From Maricaulis sp048270265 (GTDB lineage Bacteria > Pseudomonadota > Alphaproteobacteria > Caulobacterales > Maricaulaceae): a stretch of 64,000 nt of DNA. Made by a program: the position numbers and the translations under genes. Shown one piece after another: positions 16,987 to 24,580 of the stretch. The stretch's first letter is position 1. Every line of letters begins with the position of its first letter. The DNA lies in NCBI RefSeq assembly GCF_048270265.1, contig NZ_JBLWTD010000003.1:1-64000 (forward strand), given 5' to 3'. Under the pieces are notes generated by a model. It was not told where the DNA came from. It searched no databases and saw nothing but the letters and a program-made list of their open reading frames with translations.

Positions 16987-18327
16987 TCAGACTGATCGGG
17001 CGTGCACGGCGCCAGTCGCCTGTCCGAGGTGGGCGTCGAAGCGGGCGGCCACGGTGCGGGCGAGCATGCGGAAATGCTCAGGTACGCGCAGTGAGCCGCC
17101 ATCTTCACAGACGACGCCGTCTTCATAGAGATCATCAAGAAATGCGTCCGGAAAGCCGGTCTGGTAGCTGCGTGTGACCGCCTCGCGATCGACGCGCAGA
17201 TCACACATCAGGCGTTCAATGATGTCGGCGCGCAGCCGGTCTTCACTCGATAGCGCGTAGCCGCGAATGGTCGCTGGCTCTCCGGCCTGGATGCGGCGGG
17301 TCCAGTCGGCGACGGAGCTCGCATTCTGGACATAGCCCTGTGGCAGTTTGCCAATCGCAGACGCACCCAGACCGATCAGGAAATCGGCCTGGTCGGTCGT
17401 GTAACCCTGGAAATTGCGCCGCAGGGTGCCGCACTGCGCCTGGGTCGACATCCGGTCATCGGCCCGTGCGTAATGGTCCAGTCCGATCGGCGTATAGCCA
17501 GCCTCGTTCAGCGCCTCGGCAATCGCCATGGCATGCCTGACGCGCGCATCCGGTCCCGGCAGGTCGGCATCCGCAATCAGGCGCTGGTGCGATTTCAGAT
17601 GGGGCAAGTGGGCATAGCCGAAGACGGAGAACCGGTCCGGTCCCAGCTCGAGCGCGGCGGCCACCGTCTCCTGGCAGCTTGTCACCGTTTCACCGGGGAG
17701 ACCGTAGAGGAGATCAAGGCTGATCGCGTTGATGCCGACCGAGCGGAGCCGCTCCACGCAGGCGGTCACGGTCTCCCGGCTCTGGATGCGATTGATCTTC
17801 GCCTGGATGGCTGGATCGAAGGTCTGCACGCCGAGGCTGGCGCGGTTGAAGCCCAGTGAGGCGAGGGTCTCCACCAGGGATTGGCTGCACTGGCGTGGAT
17901 CGATCTCGACAGCAATCTCGGCCGTGGGCGAGACATCGAAGCCCTCGCGCAGGGCCGCCATGATCCCGGCCAGCTGGTCCGGATGGACCAGGGTGGGGGT
18001 GCCGCCGCCGAAATGGATGTGGTCGATCCGGGGGCGTGTCCGCAGCCGCGCCGCCGTCTGGGCGATCTCCTGCAGCAGGACATCAACATAGGCATCCACC
18101 GGCGCAGCCCGGCGGGTCGCCTTTGTCGAACACCCGCAATACCAGCACATCTCCCGGCAATAGGGGATGTGAAGATAGATCGACCCGGTCATCGCTCCGC
18201 CAATCCCGCCCAGCCATTGTGCATAGACGGCCTGGTCGACACCGTCGTGAAAATGCGGCGCCGTCGGGTAGCTGGTGTAACGCGGCGTATTGAGGGCAGC
18301 GTATTTCAGGATGGTGTTGCTGGACAT
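16987..18327 (-). CDS. hemN: Oxygen-independent coproporphyrinogen III oxidase
   Basis: 446 residues, close to the usual HemN length. A radical-SAM enzyme converting coproporphyrinogen III to protoporphyrinogen IX without oxygen in haem synthesis. The N-terminal 'TPRYTSYPTAPHF' is characteristic of true HemN. The cluster ligands are Cys57, Cys61 and Cys64 in 'YCREMCWYCGC' (C-x3-C-x2-C, with the extra Cys66 seen in HemN). 'HFGGGTPTL' follows. A near-perfect FNR/FixK box (TTGAC-GAAT-ATCAA) lies just upstream, which fits anaerobic or low-oxygen induction. The ribosome site is weak. Cytoplasmic; confident assignment. Confidence 0.95.
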   Translation of the reverse strand: MSSNTILKYAALNTPRYTSYPTAPHFHDGVDQAVYAQWLGGIGGAMTGSIYLHIPYCREMCWYCGCSTKATRRAAPVDAYVDVLLQEIAQTAARLRTRPRIDHIHFGGGTPTLVHPDQLAGIMAALREGFDVSPTAEIAVEIDPRQCSQSLVETLASLGFNRASLGVQTFDPAIQAKINRIQSRETVTACVERLRSVGINAISLDLLYGLPGETVTSCQETVAAALELGPDRFSVFGYAHLPHLKSHQRLIADADLPGPDARVRHAMAIAEALNEAGYTPIGLDHYARADDRMSTQAQCGTLRRNFQGYTTDQADFLIGLGASAIGKLPQGYVQNASSVADWTRRIQAGEPATIRGYALSSEDRLRADIIERLMCDLRVDREAVTRSYQTGFPDAFLDDLYEDGVVCEDGGSLRVPEHFRMLARTVAARFDAHLGQATGAVHARSV

Positions 18328-18363
18328 TTTCGGACGAGCCTTGGATGCGGGCAGAAATCAGGA

Positions 18364-18377
18364 TTGACGAATATCAA
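18364..18377 (-). promoter_or_regulatory. FNR/FixK-type box upstream of hemN
   Basis: TTGACGAATATCAA differs at one position from TTGAT-N4-ATCAA, and the symmetry extends to GGATTGA-N6-TCAATCC (18361-18380). Its centre is about 43 bases before the hemN start codon. In a class II arrangement (-41.5) transcription would begin almost at the ATG, implying a very short or absent leader. Confidence 0.65.
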
Positions 18378-18455
18378 TCCTGGCGATCCGCAACAGGCGA
18401 CATGGCGCCGCATGGCACCGGCCTGGCTCTCAAAGGTCCGGGTGGCCGGAGTGTC

Positions 18456-19439
18456 TCAGGCGTCCCATTTGCGGGCGTGAAAACGCCAGGCATCGGAGAT
18501 GATCTGATCGATTGATGATGAGGTGGGCGCGAAGCCCAGCTCCGTTTGCGCCAATCGCGTGTCGGCGAGCAAGACAGCGGCATCGCCGGCCCTTCGCGGG
18601 TGAATATCGTAGGGGACTTTCGAGCCCGTCACGCGCTCGACCGCCTGTAGGACTTCCAGCACCGTGGCGCCATGGCCGGTGCCGATATTGCAGCACAGCT
18701 CGCTGGAGCCTGCCATGACACGATCCAGCGCCGCCAGGTGCGCGGCGGCCAGGTCGACCACGTGGATATAGTCGCGCAGGCAGGTGCCATCATGGGTATC
18801 ATAATCCGCACCGAAGACCTTCAGCCGTGCGTTGTCCAGTCCGGCCGCAGCCCTCAGCGCATTGGGAATGAGGTGGGTTTCCGGGTCGTGTTCCTCGCCG
18901 ATCTCGGCGTCCGGGCTTGCACCTGCCGCGTTGAAATAGCGAAGGGCGGCAAAATGGATTTCATCGCTCAGGGCGAGGTCTGCGAGCAGCATTTCAACCG
19001 CAAGCTTGGTCTGGCCATAGACGCTGACGGGGGTGCGCGGTTCGCCCTCGCGGATGGGCAGGGTGTCCGGCTCGCCATAGACGGCACAGGAGGACGAAAA
19101 GACGATCGGCTTGACCCCGGCCCGGACCATTGCGCCCAGCAGGTTTATGGCGCCGCCGACGTTGTTCTCCCAGAACGGGAAAGGGTGTTTCTGGCCTTCA
19201 TTGATCTCGATGCTCGCTGCGCAGTGCATGACAGCCTGCGGCCCGAATTCGCTGAAAGCCTTGTCGAGTTCCGCTGCCGAGCGGATGTCGCCATGGACGA
19301 GCGGGCCCCATTGCACGGCATGGGCGTGACCTCCCGAGAGGTTGTCGAACGCGATGGGCAGGTCGCCACGGGCCGCAAGCGCACGGCAAATATGGGCGCC
19401 GATATAGCCTGCTCCGCCTGTAACAAGAATGCGTGCCAT
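18456..19439 (-). CDS. galE: UDP-glucose 4-epimerase
   Basis: 327 residues from ATG 19439. Short-chain dehydrogenase fold with NAD-binding 'ILVTGGAGYIGAHICRAL', 'FDNLSGGH', the catalytic Tyr-x-x-x-Lys in 'VSVYGQTKLAVE', 'LRYFNAAGASPDAEIGEEHD' and 'CLRDYIHVVDLA', all typical of GalE. It interconverts UDP-glucose and UDP-galactose in the cytoplasm. The exopolysaccharide locus that begins 4 kb away would be a natural consumer of UDP-galactose. It reads toward hemN with a 128-base gap, and hemN has its own regulatory box, so the two are probably separate units. A longer start at 19466 (TTG) is possible but unlikely. Confidence 0.93.
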   Translation of the reverse strand: MARILVTGGAGYIGAHICRALAARGDLPIAFDNLSGGHAHAVQWGPLVHGDIRSAAELDKAFSEFGPQAVMHCAASIEINEGQKHPFPFWENNVGGAINLLGAMVRAGVKPIVFSSSCAVYGEPDTLPIREGEPRTPVSVYGQTKLAVEMLLADLALSDEIHFAALRYFNAAGASPDAEIGEEHDPETHLIPNALRAAAGLDNARLKVFGADYDTHDGTCLRDYIHVVDLAAAHLAALDRVMAGSSELCCNIGTGHGATVLEVLQAVERVTGSKVPYDIHPRRAGDAAVLLADTRLAQTELGFAPTSSSIDQIISDAWRFHARKWDA

Positions 19440-19549
19440 GCTCGCGCCCCCGCCCGATTGAACCAACGTCCGGTAGACTAGTCTGGAAAGCTGAACGAAT
19501 TGTGCTGGCTAGCGGGTCGCAGGCATACAATCCCCGCAGTGGCCCTTGC

Positions 19550-20458
19550 CTAGAACAGCGAGTAATCAAAACCGAAGGTGTCCACCACTTCCGGCGAAAG
19601 CCAGTCCAAGCCGGTGATCTCTGCGGCGGATGGAATCTCGCCCGAATGATGATCGGCCAGAGACGCCAGGTCGGGCGCGCCGGGGTGCTGATCGACCTGT
19701 TCCAGCAACAGGGCGAGCTGGACGGCATAGGCGTCGTCCGGCATCGCACCGGTCACGTCTGCGGCGAGCTTGCCGAGCCCGTCAGCGCGGCCGAGCGTGG
19801 CGATGCACTGCTCGGAAATTTCCAGATAGCCATCGAAATTGAACGGGGCGCCGCCATCGGCAAGCTCGCTCATGGCGTTGAGGATTCCCGAATCCACCTC
19901 TGGCGATCCGCCATCCGCGTCCGGGAGCCGGGCTTCATTCTGGCCAAACCCGTCCTCGAGATGCTCCAGCAGGAAGGATAGCGGAACAGTGATACCGTTC
20001 GTGTCTGTCACGGTGGCGCCATCCCCGGCCGGCAGTTCCAGGTCAGCAATGCGGCTCAGCGCATCGAGCTGCCGCTCATGGCGTTCCAGATAGGCGCTGA
20101 AATCGAACAGGGGCGCATTGTCGGCCAGCCCGTTCACGCCACCATCAAAGCTGATGGTTTCAATCAAATCCACGAGGCTTGCGGGGGCGCCGGACTGCGG
20201 CGCATCTCCCGATCCGTAGGTGGAGTCCTGATGGTTCATTTCCAGAGGCGTCTGGTTCCAGTCCTGCGAAAACAGGTCGGGCTGGACAAACGGGCCTGAC
20301 TGGGCGGAACGCGCGGATTGGTCGGCGGGCATGGAAGTATTTGCGGTGCGCCCGCCAACACCCAGGCGCAGGATATCGGCAGCGACGAATTCCATACCGG
20401 TCGGCTGCGAACCGTTTGACCCACGGTCCAGCTCTTCTATGAAATCCAGCTGAAACAC
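19550..20458 (-). CDS. Unknown acidic protein, probable type I secretion substrate
   Basis: 302 residues with no family I recognise. It is acidic, low in lysine and free of cysteine apart from one residue, has no N-terminal signal peptide, and contains two related segments ('LFDFSAYLERHERQLDALSRIADLELP' near 115-140 and 'PFNFDGYLEISEQCIATLGRADGLGKL' near 205-230, shown here only as landmarks). The extreme C-terminus is 'VVDTFGFDYSLF': acidic residues followed by a hydrophobic end, as in type I secretion signals. The RTX protein at 36985-40827 ends in a similar 'LFDFDRIDYDAF'. Its gene diverges from the PrtD/HlyD exporter pair. Function unknown; export by that system is inferred. Confidence 0.7.
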   Translation of the reverse strand: MFQLDFIEELDRGSNGSQPTGMEFVAADILRLGVGGRTANTSMPADQSARSAQSGPFVQPDLFSQDWNQTPLEMNHQDSTYGSGDAPQSGAPASLVDLIETISFDGGVNGLADNAPLFDFSAYLERHERQLDALSRIADLELPAGDGATVTDTNGITVPLSFLLEHLEDGFGQNEARLPDADGGSPEVDSGILNAMSELADGGAPFNFDGYLEISEQCIATLGRADGLGKLAADVTGAMPDDAYAVQLALLLEQVDQHPGAPDLASLADHHSGEIPSAAEITGLDWLSPEVVDTFGFDYSLF

Positions 20459-20654
20459 ACTATCCCCATATCGACCGTCGCCTTGCCCTGCGACCCCCGC
20501 AATTGGCGGAGTGTCGGCGCCCGGCGGGTCATGCCAAGCACGTTGCGCAAGTTAAGGAAAGCTTAAGCACATCAGGGCTGGGACACAACCGGAATCAACG
20601 TTAACGTGGTTACAATGTTATTGCTGCTCAGTGGGATGAAGCATCACACACGCC
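20459..20654. promoter_or_regulatory. Divergent promoter region with a CtrA-like box
   Basis: The region contains TTAA-GGAAAGC-TTAA at 20552-20566, matching the CtrA recognition pattern TTAA-N7-TTAA of Caulobacter relatives. A TACAAT hexamer at 20611-20616 could be a -10 for the exporter operon, but no good -35 precedes it. If functional, the box would place the secretion genes under cell-cycle control. Confidence 0.45.
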
Positions 20655-22466
20655 ATGGGGGCAGGGCGGACGACGCACTTCGCCCCAAGCGCGATATCGG
20701 CGCTGAAAGCGAAGGGCCAGCCTGAAATGTCCAGCAAATCGGCACCGTCACCGGCGCCCGGATCCCGATCAGAAATCCGGGACAATGAGATCGTCAAGAG
20801 TGCCCTCGGCGCCGCGCGCGGCAGTATCGTCAATCTGACGATCTTCTCGCTTGGCCTCAACCTGCTCGTCCTGACCGGACCGATCTACATGCTGCAAGTG
20901 TATGATCGCGTTCTCGCATCGCAATCGATCGACACCCTGTTGGCGGTGTCGGTGCTCGCAGCCGTGATGTATGTCGCCTATGGCGGCCTTGAATTTGTAC
21001 GCTCGGCGCTCTTCAGCCGCATCGCGACGGCCGCCGAACGCAAAATGGGGCCCCGCCTGATTGACGCCGTGATGCGCGCCAATCTCGCTGCAGGAAGCCG
21101 GTCCAATCAGGCCCTGCAGGATATGCGCACCCTGCGGAATTTCCTTTCCAGCCCGGCTCCGGGCGTGATCTTCGATCTTCCATGGTCGCCGCTTTTCATC
21201 GTGGTCATGGCGTTGATCCACCCGATCCTCGGGGTGTTCTGTATTGCATCGATCCTTGTTCTGGCGGGGCTCGCACTCGGCAACCAGGCCCGTTCGCGGG
21301 GCCAGTTGAAAGATGCCGGCCAGGCTTCTGCCGCGGCCGATCTCACGGCCGATGCCGCCTTCTCCAGCCTGGAATCGATCGAGGCGATGGGCATGCGCAG
21401 CGAACTCGAGCGGCGCTGGCTCGAACGCAATGACAAGTCGCTCGATCTGAACAGTCAGGCCAGCGAGAGCATTGCCCACTACAGCTCGACGACCAAGGCA
21501 CTTCGCGTCGGACTGCAATCAGCGGTCCTTGGACTTGGGGCCTGGCTGGCGGTGCAGGGTGAAATCACACCGGGGATGATGATTGCGGGCTCGATCCTGC
21601 TCGGACGGGCCCTGGCGCCGATCGAACAGGGCATCGGGCAATGGCGGCCGGCGATGATGGCGCTCCAGTCCTACAGGCGCCTGAGCGAATTGCTCGAGCT
21701 GGCGCAGGTTCCCCAGAAAAAGATGTCACTTCCGCCGGCAACCGGTGTGCTGAGCGTGGAAAAGGTTTTCGCCTCCCCGCCGGCTGGCAAGATCCATATT
21801 CTCAAGGGCGTCAGTCTCAGACTGGAGCCGGGCGACGGGCTTGGCGTGATCGGGCCTTCGGGCGGGGGCAAGTCGACGCTCGCCAAGGTCCTGTTGGGCT
21901 TGTGGACACCGGTCAGCGGGGCGGTACGTCTCGACGGCGCTTCGCTCGAGGACTGGCGCCGGGACGAGCTCGGTCCGCAGCTTGGCTATCTGTCCCAGAC
22001 CGTGGATCTCCTGCCGGGCACTGTTGCAGACAATATCAGCCGTTTCCGGCCTGGTGCGGACTCGAAGTCGATCGTCGAGGCGGCCCGCAAGGCCGGTGCC
22101 CACGACCTGATCCTGAGACTGGCCGACGGGTATGACACCAATGTCGGGGAGGGGGGGCGCAATCTCTCGGCCGGGCAGCGCCAACGCGTCGGTCTGGCCC
22201 GGGCCCTGTACGGCAACCCGGTGCTTGTCGTGCTCGACGAGCCGAATTCCAATCTCGACAAGGAAGGCGAGGATGCGCTCCTGAAGGCGATGCTGGACCT
22301 TCGGGCCAGCCGGGTGACGACGGTCGTGATTGCACACCGTCCAAGCATTCTCAGTTCGTGCAACAAGGTTCTGGTGCTGGCCGACGGGCAGGTCAGAGGC
22401 TTCGGCCCCCGTGACGAAGTGCTTGCCGGCCTGGCAGAAGCGAGCAAGGAAAAACAGCATGGTTGA
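20655..22466 (+). CDS. Type I secretion permease/ATPase (PrtD family)
   Basis: 603 residues. An ABC half-transporter: about six N-terminal membrane helices ('GLNLLVLTGPIYMLQVYDRVL' is the PrtD-family signature) and a C-terminal nucleotide-binding domain with Walker A 'GPSGGGKSTLAK', signature 'LSAGQRQRVGLARALYG' and Walker B 'VLVVLDEPNSNLD'. It drives one-step export of proteins with an uncleaved C-terminal signal. It lacks the C39-like N-terminal domain of HlyB, which is usual for PrtD. The start may instead be ATG 20727; neither start has a strong ribosome site. The HlyD-type partner overlaps its 3' end. The outer-membrane TolC-like component is not in the window. Confidence 0.92.
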   Translation: MGAGRTTHFAPSAISALKAKGQPEMSSKSAPSPAPGSRSEIRDNEIVKSALGAARGSIVNLTIFSLGLNLLVLTGPIYMLQVYDRVLASQSIDTLLAVSVLAAVMYVAYGGLEFVRSALFSRIATAAERKMGPRLIDAVMRANLAAGSRSNQALQDMRTLRNFLSSPAPGVIFDLPWSPLFIVVMALIHPILGVFCIASILVLAGLALGNQARSRGQLKDAGQASAAADLTADAAFSSLESIEAMGMRSELERRWLERNDKSLDLNSQASESIAHYSSTTKALRVGLQSAVLGLGAWLAVQGEITPGMMIAGSILLGRALAPIEQGIGQWRPAMMALQSYRRLSELLELAQVPQKKMSLPPATGVLSVEKVFASPPAGKIHILKGVSLRLEPGDGLGVIGPSGGGKSTLAKVLLGLWTPVSGAVRLDGASLEDWRRDELGPQLGYLSQTVDLLPGTVADNISRFRPGADSKSIVEAARKAGAHDLILRLADGYDTNVGEGGRNLSAGQRQRVGLARALYGNPVLVVLDEPNSNLDKEGEDALLKAMLDLRASRVTTVVIAHRPSILSSCNKVLVLADGQVRGFGPRDEVLAGLAEASKEKQHG

Positions 22467-23769
22467 CGGGGCTACCGCAAAGGCCGGGATGGACGGCGAT
22501 GTGCGCATCCGCAACGCCAACCGGCTGGGTTACGCCATTATCCTCAGCGTATTCGGGGGGCTGATCGGCTGGTCGGTCCTCGCGCCGATTTCAAGCGCTG
22601 TCATCGCGCCGGGAGAAATTCGCGGACAAACCGAAGTGCAGTCCATCCAGCACCTTGAGGGCGGGATCATTTCGGAAATCCTGGTCAGCGAAGGTGACCG
22701 GGTGGCGGAAGGCGACATCCTGATCCGGCTTGACGATACCGGACCGCGTGCCGAGATGGCCCAGATCGAGGCGCGACTGACCGAGTTGACAGCCCGCCGT
22801 GCGCGCCTGGCCGCAGAGCGCGAGGGCCTCGAAGAAATCGATTTCGATCGCTATTTCCGGACCATTACGGTGTCCGAGGACAGCGAGAACATAATCGCCG
22901 CCCAGCGCGCGGTCTTCACCACCCGGCGTGACACCCGCCAGACCGAGATCGAGGTGATGCGAAACCGGATCGGCCAGTATCATGAGCGCATTTCCGGTCT
23001 GCAGGCGCAATATGATTCCGAGACGCGCCAGCTCGAACTCATTGAGGAAGAGCTGGTCGGGTTGCGCTCCCTGTATGAGCGCGGACTGACGCCCCGGACG
23101 CGTGTTCTTGCCCTCGAGCGGGATGCGGAGGCGTTGCGCGGCTCCCGGGGCTCCCGGATTGCCGATATCGCGGGCACTCAATCAGCGATCGGTCAGACCG
23201 AAGTGGAAATCGCGCAACTCTACAATTCCTTCATCGAGGAAGTTGCCGCCGATGAAGCGGATGTCGGGGCGCAGATTGCAGAATTGCGGGAGCGGCGCGT
23301 TGCCGTCGCTGACGCCCTGGAGCGCACCGAGGTCACCTCGCCGCGGTCCGGCTATGTCCTGGGGCTCGACGTCCATACGCTGGGCGGTGTGGTTCGGCCT
23401 GGGGTGCCGCTGATGCAGGTGTCGCCGGAAAACCAGCCTCTGGTGATCTCCGCGAAAATCCCGCCCACCCAGATCGACCGTATCGCACCGGGCGCGCCGG
23501 CCCGCATCCGGTTTTCGACCTTCCAGGGGCGTCAGACCCCGGAATGGCCCGGTTCGGTGTTGACCATTTCGGCCGACAGGCTGGTGGAAGCTGAAACGGG
23601 GATGCCCTATTACCTGGCGCTCATTGCCATGGAAGGGGATGGCCCGGACATCGAGATCGTTCCGGGCATGCCGGTCGAGGTCTTCATCACGTCCGGATCG
23701 CGTTCGGCGATTGATTATCTCTTGAGGCCGATGACTGACCGGCTGGCGCGGGCCTTCCGCGAGGAATAG
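22459..23769 (+). CDS. HlyD/PrtE-type membrane fusion protein of type I secretion
   Basis: 436 residues from ATG 22459, overlapping the ATPase gene by 8 bases. One N-terminal membrane helix ('LGYAIILSVFGGLIGWSVLAP'), a lipoyl-like half ('VQSIQHLEGGIISEILVSEGDRV'), a long coiled-coil hairpin rich in Glu, Arg and Gln (about residues 95-280), the second lipoyl half ('VTSPRSGYVLGLDVHTLGGVV') and a C-terminal beta domain ('AKIPPTQIDRIAPG'). It bridges the inner-membrane ATPase and an outer-membrane channel. The stop is 1 base before the convergent sugar-transferase gene ends. Confidence 0.92.
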   Translation: MVDGATAKAGMDGDVRIRNANRLGYAIILSVFGGLIGWSVLAPISSAVIAPGEIRGQTEVQSIQHLEGGIISEILVSEGDRVAEGDILIRLDDTGPRAEMAQIEARLTELTARRARLAAEREGLEEIDFDRYFRTITVSEDSENIIAAQRAVFTTRRDTRQTEIEVMRNRIGQYHERISGLQAQYDSETRQLELIEEELVGLRSLYERGLTPRTRVLALERDAEALRGSRGSRIADIAGTQSAIGQTEVEIAQLYNSFIEEVAADEADVGAQIAELRERRVAVADALERTEVTSPRSGYVLGLDVHTLGGVVRPGVPLMQVSPENQPLVISAKIPPTQIDRIAPGAPARIRFSTFQGRQTPEWPGSVLTISADRLVEAETGMPYYLALIAMEGDGPDIEIVPGMPVEVFITSGSRSAIDYLLRPMTDRLARAFREE

Positions 23770-23770
23770 T

Positions 23771-24463
23771 TCAGGCGGAACCCTGGCCGGTGAGGACGAC
23801 CCAGCCGGTACGGATCAGGATCGAAAGGTCGAGGGCCAGGGAGCGGGTCTCGACATATTCCCGGTCCAGGGCGACCCGGCGGGAATAGCTGGTCTTGCTG
23901 CGGCCCGAGACCTGCCACAGGCCCGTCACGCCCGGCCGGACCGCGTGGTAATAGGCAATGTCCGAACCATAGCGCTCAACCTCGGATTCAATGATCGGGC
24001 GCGGGCCGACCAGAGACATGTCCCCTCGTAGCACATTGAGCAGTTGCGGCAGTTCATCGAGACTGGTCTTGCGCAGGAAGCGGCCGATCGGGGTGACGCG
24101 CGGATCATTGCGGAGCTTCTGGTGCTCACGCCACTCCTGCGCTGCCGCCGGGTCATCAGCGAGAATTTGTTCGAGCAGTTCGTCCGCATCGATCCGCATG
24201 GTGCGAATCTTCAGGCACTGGAAGGGAAGGCCCCAACGTCCGACACGGGTCTGGACGTAGAAAACGGGCTGGCGGTCGAAGACCAGGATGGTCAACGCGA
24301 TAACACCGAGCACGAGACCGACCGGAATCACGAGCAGAACAGACAGTAAAATGTCAGCGAACCGCTTAACCTTTGAGCTCGCCCCAGAGCTCCCGATTTC
24401 CGTCGCCGCGGGCGGAGTTCCCACGTCGGAAAAGCTCCGCTCATACCGGGTGTCAAACAACAT
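23771..24463 (-). CDS. Undecaprenyl-phosphate sugar-1-phosphate transferase (ExoY-like)
   Basis: 230 residues from ATG 24463 (GGGGGA just upstream); a second in-frame ATG at 24493 is less well placed. One N-terminal hydrophobic segment ('ADILLSVLLVIPVGLVLGV') is followed by the cytosolic catalytic domain of the bacterial sugar transferase family: 'CLKIRTMRIDAD', 'TSLDELPQLLNVLRGDMSLV', 'GPRPI' and 'RPGVTGLWQVSGR'. It is the short form without the extra N-terminal helices of WbaP. It loads the first sugar phosphate onto the lipid carrier, the initiating step of the polysaccharide made by this locus. It is the last gene of the leftward run. Confidence 0.93.
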   Translation of the reverse strand: MLFDTRYERSFSDVGTPPAATEIGSSGASSKVKRFADILLSVLLVIPVGLVLGVIALTILVFDRQPVFYVQTRVGRWGLPFQCLKIRTMRIDADELLEQILADDPAAAQEWREHQKLRNDPRVTPIGRFLRKTSLDELPQLLNVLRGDMSLVGPRPIIESEVERYGSDIAYYHAVRPGVTGLWQVSGRSKTSYSRRVALDREYVETRSLALDLSILIRTGWVVLTGQGSA

Positions 24464-24580
24464 ACCATCCCCCAAGCCCTTGCAGGCCTTCACTATCCGT
24501 TTGCCCGCTTCAATTCAGGACAATTTACGGTAGTTCCGCAAATTGGGGGCCATAATCGCGCCCGGGGCAAGCCCTAAAAG

